Assembly: GCA_902521355.1 (NCBI GenBank)
Contig: CABYRT010000008.1
Span: 1 to 64,000 of the forward strand
Length of the DNA stretch: 64,000 bases
Reading direction: 5' to 3'
DNA from: an uncultured Pelagibacteraceae bacterium
GTDB taxonomy: Bacteria; Pseudomonadota; Alphaproteobacteria; Pelagibacterales; Pelagibacteraceae
This document shows, one piece after another, positions 61,004-64,000 of the stretch. Every line of letters starts with the position of its first letter. Positions within the stretch are counted from its first letter, which is position 1. Below the pieces are notes generated by a model. That model was not told the DNA's origin. It searched no databases and saw nothing but the letters and a program-made list of their open reading frames with translations. Position numbers and translations under genes: made by a program.

Positions 61004-62334
61004 TGGATCCATTAATAATTGCAATAATCGTTGCCGTTTTTACTTTGATAGTTTTATTTTCGGGAATACCAATTGCTTTTGGTTTAAGCTTTGTATCAAT
61101 AGCTCTTTTAGTTGCTTTCGAAGGTTTCCAAATGTTAGATGTCTTTGCTGAAACTTTTTATGCAGGATTGAATTCGTTTGTTCTTCTTTCAATACCAATG
61201 TTTATTTTAATGGGAATGGCAGTTGCTAATTCTCCAGCAGGAAAAGATTTATATACAGGATTAGACAGATGGTTATGGAGAGTACCTGGAGGACTAGTTA
61301 TCTCTAATATAGGAGCTTGTTCAATTTTTGCTGCACTTAGTGGATCAAGTCCTGCAACCTGTGCTGCAATTGGTACAATGGGAATTCCTGAAATGAGAAA
61401 AAGAGGATACTCAGACCAAATTGCAACAGGCACTATAGCAGCGGGCGGAACATTAGGAGTTTTAATACCTCCAAGCATTGTGTTAATTGTTTATGGTATT
61501 GCTACCGGAACATCGATTGGAAGATTATTTTTAAGCGGATTGATACCAGGATTTATGCTTGCAGGTATGTTTGCTATCTGGGCACTGATACATAGTTACT
61601 TTATAGATAAAGATTCAGCTAAAGCTTTAAAAAATAGAACACCTCCAACTTTCAAAGAAAAAATTGAAGTTTTACCAAGAATACTTCCTTTCCTAGCAAT
61701 CATTGCTGGTGTCTTATATGTTTTATATGGTGGTGTTGCTACTCCATCAGAAGCTTCGGGAGTCGGAGCTTTTTTAGTTTTTGTTTTGATTGCAGTTGTA
61801 TACAAAATTTACCAACCAAAAAAAATATGGAATATTGTTAAAGTTTCCATGAAAGAAAGTGTGATGATAATGTTTATCATCGCAGCTTCTTATCTTTTTG
61901 CATTTACATTGTCACAACTTTACGTAACTCAATCATTAGCTCAAAGCATGGTGGAGATGAGCTCTAATAAATGGGTGGTATTTATTTTAATAAATATATT
62001 TCTGTTGATAGCAGGTTTCTTTTTACCTCCAGTTGCCGTGATTGTTATGACTTCAGCAATATTATTGCCAGTCATAACTCAACTGGGATTTGATCCGTAC
62101 TGGTTTGCAATTGTATTTACAATTAATATGGAAATTGGTCTCATTACTCCACCCGTTGGATTAAACCTATATATAATCAAAGGCATAACACCAGATGTTA
62201 GTCTTTCAGAAATTTTAAAAGGATCTATACCATTTATGATAATTATGGCTTTAGCTATACTTATTTTATGCATTTTTCCTGAGATTGTAACTTGGCTTCC
62301 TGACAAAATAATGGGTAAAAGTTTAGGTTTTTAA
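61003..62334 (+). CDS. dctM: TRAP transporter large membrane subunit (DctM)
   Basis: A 443-aa protein with about 12 helices. FSGIPIAFGLSFVSIALL, LSGSSPATCAAIGTMGIPEM, AAGGTLGVLIPPSIVLIVYG and MEIGLITPPVGLNLYIIKG are DctM hallmarks. It is the transport channel of the TRAP system. Malonyl-CoA decarboxylase follows 15 bases later. The gene is complete and of normal length. Confidence 0.93.
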   Translation: MDPLIIAIIVAVFTLIVLFSGIPIAFGLSFVSIALLVAFEGFQMLDVFAETFYAGLNSFVLLSIPMFILMGMAVANSPAGKDLYTGLDRWLWRVPGGLVISNIGACSIFAALSGSSPATCAAIGTMGIPEMRKRGYSDQIATGTIAAGGTLGVLIPPSIVLIVYGIATGTSIGRLFLSGLIPGFMLAGMFAIWALIHSYFIDKDSAKALKNRTPPTFKEKIEVLPRILPFLAIIAGVLYVLYGGVATPSEASGVGAFLVFVLIAVVYKIYQPKKIWNIVKVSMKESVMIMFIIAASYLFAFTLSQLYVTQSLAQSMVEMSSNKWVVFILINIFLLIAGFFLPPVAVIVMTSAILLPVITQLGFDPYWFAIVFTINMEIGLITPPVGLNLYIIKGITPDVSLSEILKGSIPFMIIMALAILILCIFPEIVTWLPDKIMGKSLGF

Positions 62335-62349
62335 TATATAAAAAACACC

Positions 62350-63657
62350 ATGTTAAATATAAAAAGAATATTTGAGACAATTGCTGATGCTGGTCAAAAA
62401 ATTTTAGAGAAAAAATCATTAAAAAAATTCTCTAAAAAAAGAGATTTAATTGAACTATGTGATGACCTGTTATCATCTAAAGGTGCAGCATTTGGAATTA
62501 CATTAGCAAGAGATATTCTTTTTAGATATCATAACTTATCACATGAAGATAAATTAAAATTCTTACTTCAAGTAAATGAAAAATATAAACCTGATACAGC
62601 TAATATTGATAATGCTATAAAAGATTATACAGAAAATAAAAATAGTAGGTCAATTTTAAATTTATCAAGAATTACATCGGGAACTAGAAAAGAATTGTTT
62701 GTTAGATTAAACATGGCACCAAATGGAACTGCAGAGATTGTTTCTTTAAGAGAAGATTTACAAACGTTTTTAATTAAAAATCCTGAATTAAAAGAATTAG
62801 ATTATGATTTGATTGATATATTTAAAAACTGGTTCAATCCTGGATTTTTAAAATTAAGAAAAATTACTTGGGATACAAAAGCTGCAATATTAGAAAAATT
62901 ATTAAAATATGAAAAAGTTCATTCAATGAAAGACATGAATGAATTGAAAATTAGATTAGGAGAAAATAGAAGATTTTTTGCTTATTTTCATCCAGCATTA
63001 GAAGATGAACCAATAATTTTTGTTGAGATTGCACTAACGAAAGGTTTAGCAAAATCTATTCAAGAATTGACAAGACCTAATGATGGAAAAAACGAAAATT
63101 ATGATACAGCTACATTTTATTCAATTAGCAACTGTCAAGAGGGTCTTTCAAGAGTTACGCTTGGTAACTTCTTAATCAAGAGAGTGGTATATGAGTTACA
63201 AGAAGAGTTACCTGATGTTAAAAATTTTGGCACCTTATCTCCCATGCAAGGTTTTGCAGATTGGGTAAAATCTTCAGAAAATGAGAAAATTAGTGAAATA
63301 GTTCAAAAAGATAATTTTGTAAAAGTTGAGTTTTTAAAATCATTAGATCTTAAAATTGGAGATAGAAAATTTATTGATAATAAAGATTTACTTACAAAAC
63401 TTGCTTTAAATTACTTAGCTGTACAAAAAAATGATCTAGGTTTTCCCATTAATGATGTTTGTAGGTTTCATCTAAAAAATGGAGCTGAAATTGATGATAT
63501 TGTAGTTAATGCTAACGTTTCTGATGTAGGATTTAAAAGGTCATTTGGAGTCATGGTTAATTACAAATATGAACTTGGGAAAATTGAGCAAAATCATCAA
63601 GAGTATGTAAACGAAAAGAAAATTAATATATCAAGCAAACTCAAAAAATATGTCTAG
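62350..63657 (+). CDS. Malonyl-CoA decarboxylase
   Basis: A 435-aa MCD/MatA-type enzyme. GRITSGTRKELFVRLNM-like (LSRITSGTRKELF) and FFAYFHPALEDEPIIFVEIAL with SISNCQEGLSRVTLGNFLIK are characteristic catalytic-domain segments. It converts malonyl-CoA to acetyl-CoA plus CO2. Placed after a TRAP transporter and opposite a CoA-transferase, it gives a short route from external malonate to acetyl-CoA. Its end overlaps dusA by eight bases. Confidence 0.9.
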   Translation: MLNIKRIFETIADAGQKILEKKSLKKFSKKRDLIELCDDLLSSKGAAFGITLARDILFRYHNLSHEDKLKFLLQVNEKYKPDTANIDNAIKDYTENKNSRSILNLSRITSGTRKELFVRLNMAPNGTAEIVSLREDLQTFLIKNPELKELDYDLIDIFKNWFNPGFLKLRKITWDTKAAILEKLLKYEKVHSMKDMNELKIRLGENRRFFAYFHPALEDEPIIFVEIALTKGLAKSIQELTRPNDGKNENYDTATFYSISNCQEGLSRVTLGNFLIKRVVYELQEELPDVKNFGTLSPMQGFADWVKSSENEKISEIVQKDNFVKVEFLKSLDLKIGDRKFIDNKDLLTKLALNYLAVQKNDLGFPINDVCRFHLKNGAEIDDIVVNANVSDVGFKRSFGVMVNYKYELGKIEQNHQEYVNEKKINISSKLKKYV

Positions 63658-64000
63658 ATTAAATAGAACTGTTTCTGTTGCTCCAATGATGGACTGCACA
63701 GACAAACATGAAAGATTTTTCTTAAGACTAATTAGTAAAAACGTTCTTCTCTATACTGAAATGATTGTCTCAGAAGCTATTGATAGAGGAGATAAAAAGA
63801 AACTATTAGAATTTGATATGAGAGAAAAACCTGTTGCTCTGCAACTTGGTGGTTCTTCTCCAAAACTATTAGGAAATGCAGCATATTTAGGTGAAGAATT
63901 TGGTTATGATGAAATAAATTTAAATTTAGGTTGTCCAAGTAAAAAAGTTCAGAAAAATAGATTTGGAGCTTGTTTAATTCAAGAACCTAATCTTGTAGCT
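63650..64000 (+). CDS. dusA: tRNA-dihydrouridine synthase A, N-terminal part (cut by window edge)
   Basis: 117 codons are present and the frame continues beyond the window. RTVSVAPMMDCTDKHERFFLR is the DusA start, SVAPM holding the FMN site, and NLNLGCPSKKVQKNRFGACL contains the active-site Cys. The enzyme reduces uridines in the D-loop of tRNA. ATG 63650 overlaps the malonyl-CoA decarboxylase stop by eight bases. Nothing more can be said of the C-terminal part. Confidence 0.92.
   Translation, partial: MSRLNRTVSVAPMMDCTDKHERFFLRLISKNVLLYTEMIVSEAIDRGDKKKLLEFDMREKPVALQLGGSSPKLLGNAAYLGEEFGYDEINLNLGCPSKKVQKNRFGACLIQEPNLVA

Noticed and set aside
61158-61478. A 106-aa open frame on the - strand
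   Set aside because: It is a shadow of dctM, a well supported membrane subunit gene.
1-64000. CRISPR arrays, insertion sequences, prophage genes
   Set aside because: I saw no spaced direct repeats, transposase, integrase or phage structural genes anywhere in the window.

Overview
The window looks like a chromosome segment of a SAR11 (Pelagibacterales) marine alphaproteobacterium. I infer this from the very AT-rich sequence, spacers of only a few bases, overlapping starts and stops, and gene content: two dimethylglycine/sarcosine-dehydrogenase-type enzymes, ETF and ETF-QO, AcuI, a Fut iron transporter, TRAP and tripartite-tricarboxylate transporters, and a fused AdoMet decarboxylase/aminopropyltransferase. 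The strain or species cannot be fixed from the sequence alone. I found no IS element, prophage, CRISPR array or rRNA. There is one tRNA gene, tRNA-Met(CAU). Every gap between genes is under 300 bp.

Layout. 1-6.2 kb: a + strand run with the end of an EgtD-like methyltransferase, a second methyltransferase, a Rieske oxygenase, a small kinase and nucleotidyltransferase pair, an enoyl-CoA hydratase, a selenium-binding-protein/methanethiol-oxidase homologue with its own [2Fe-2S] ferredoxin, and two CoA-binding paralogues. 6.2-12.7 kb: two small envelope proteins, then a dimethylglycine/sarcosine dehydrogenase with EtfB, EtfA and ETF-QO. 12.7-16.8 kb: hisI, a 2OG oxygenase and a DUF2237 protein on the - strand; folE, acuI and a LysR regulator on the +. 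16.8-23.3 kb: iron-regulated futA, a Cys-containing small ORF, futB and futC, then a second dehydrogenase. 23.3-26.3 kb (-): guaC, a tartrate/D-malate dehydrogenase and a DMT permease. 26.4-29.6 kb: a haloacetate-dehalogenase-like hydrolase, a TauD-family dioxygenase, an AEC permease and two small proteins.

29.66-34.24 kb: tRNA-Met followed by an accessory-looking segment with GT2, an epimerase, a methyltransferase, an intimin/invasin-type beta-barrel and a Cys-paired secreted protein. 34.2-40.8 kb: a methylthioadenosine (MTA) salvage and polyamine neighbourhood with apt, mtnP, a secreted serine hydrolase, mtnA, an aldolase-SDR fusion, and the AdoMetDC/aminopropyltransferase fusion that makes MTA. 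40.9-46.2 kb: a polar amino-acid ABC transporter without a local ATPase, a Nit1-type amidase, and a minimal Anbu/ATP-grasp locus. 46.2-59.4 kb: glycosyltransferases, an AbrB-type membrane protein, TctCBA, a thioredoxin, two carbonic-anhydrase-like proteins, an FMN protein, a HIBADH-family dehydrogenase, an MFS transporter and the RNA polymerase omega subunit. 58.2-64 kb: a CaiB CoA-transferase, a TRAP transporter and malonyl-CoA decarboxylase (a probable malonate-use module), then the start of dusA.

Three points stand out. First, the window joins production of MTA to its phosphorolysis, isomerisation and probable aldol cleavage, with a secreted Cys-rich hydrolase of unknown role inside the operon and a methanethiol-oxidase homologue elsewhere. 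Second, all four transporter loci carry a stable hairpin between the binding-protein gene and the first membrane-subunit gene; at tctC/tctB the terminator lies inside the start of the tctB coding sequence. Third, a stand-alone inverse-autotransporter barrel is paired with a secreted six-Cys protein next to a tRNA gene.
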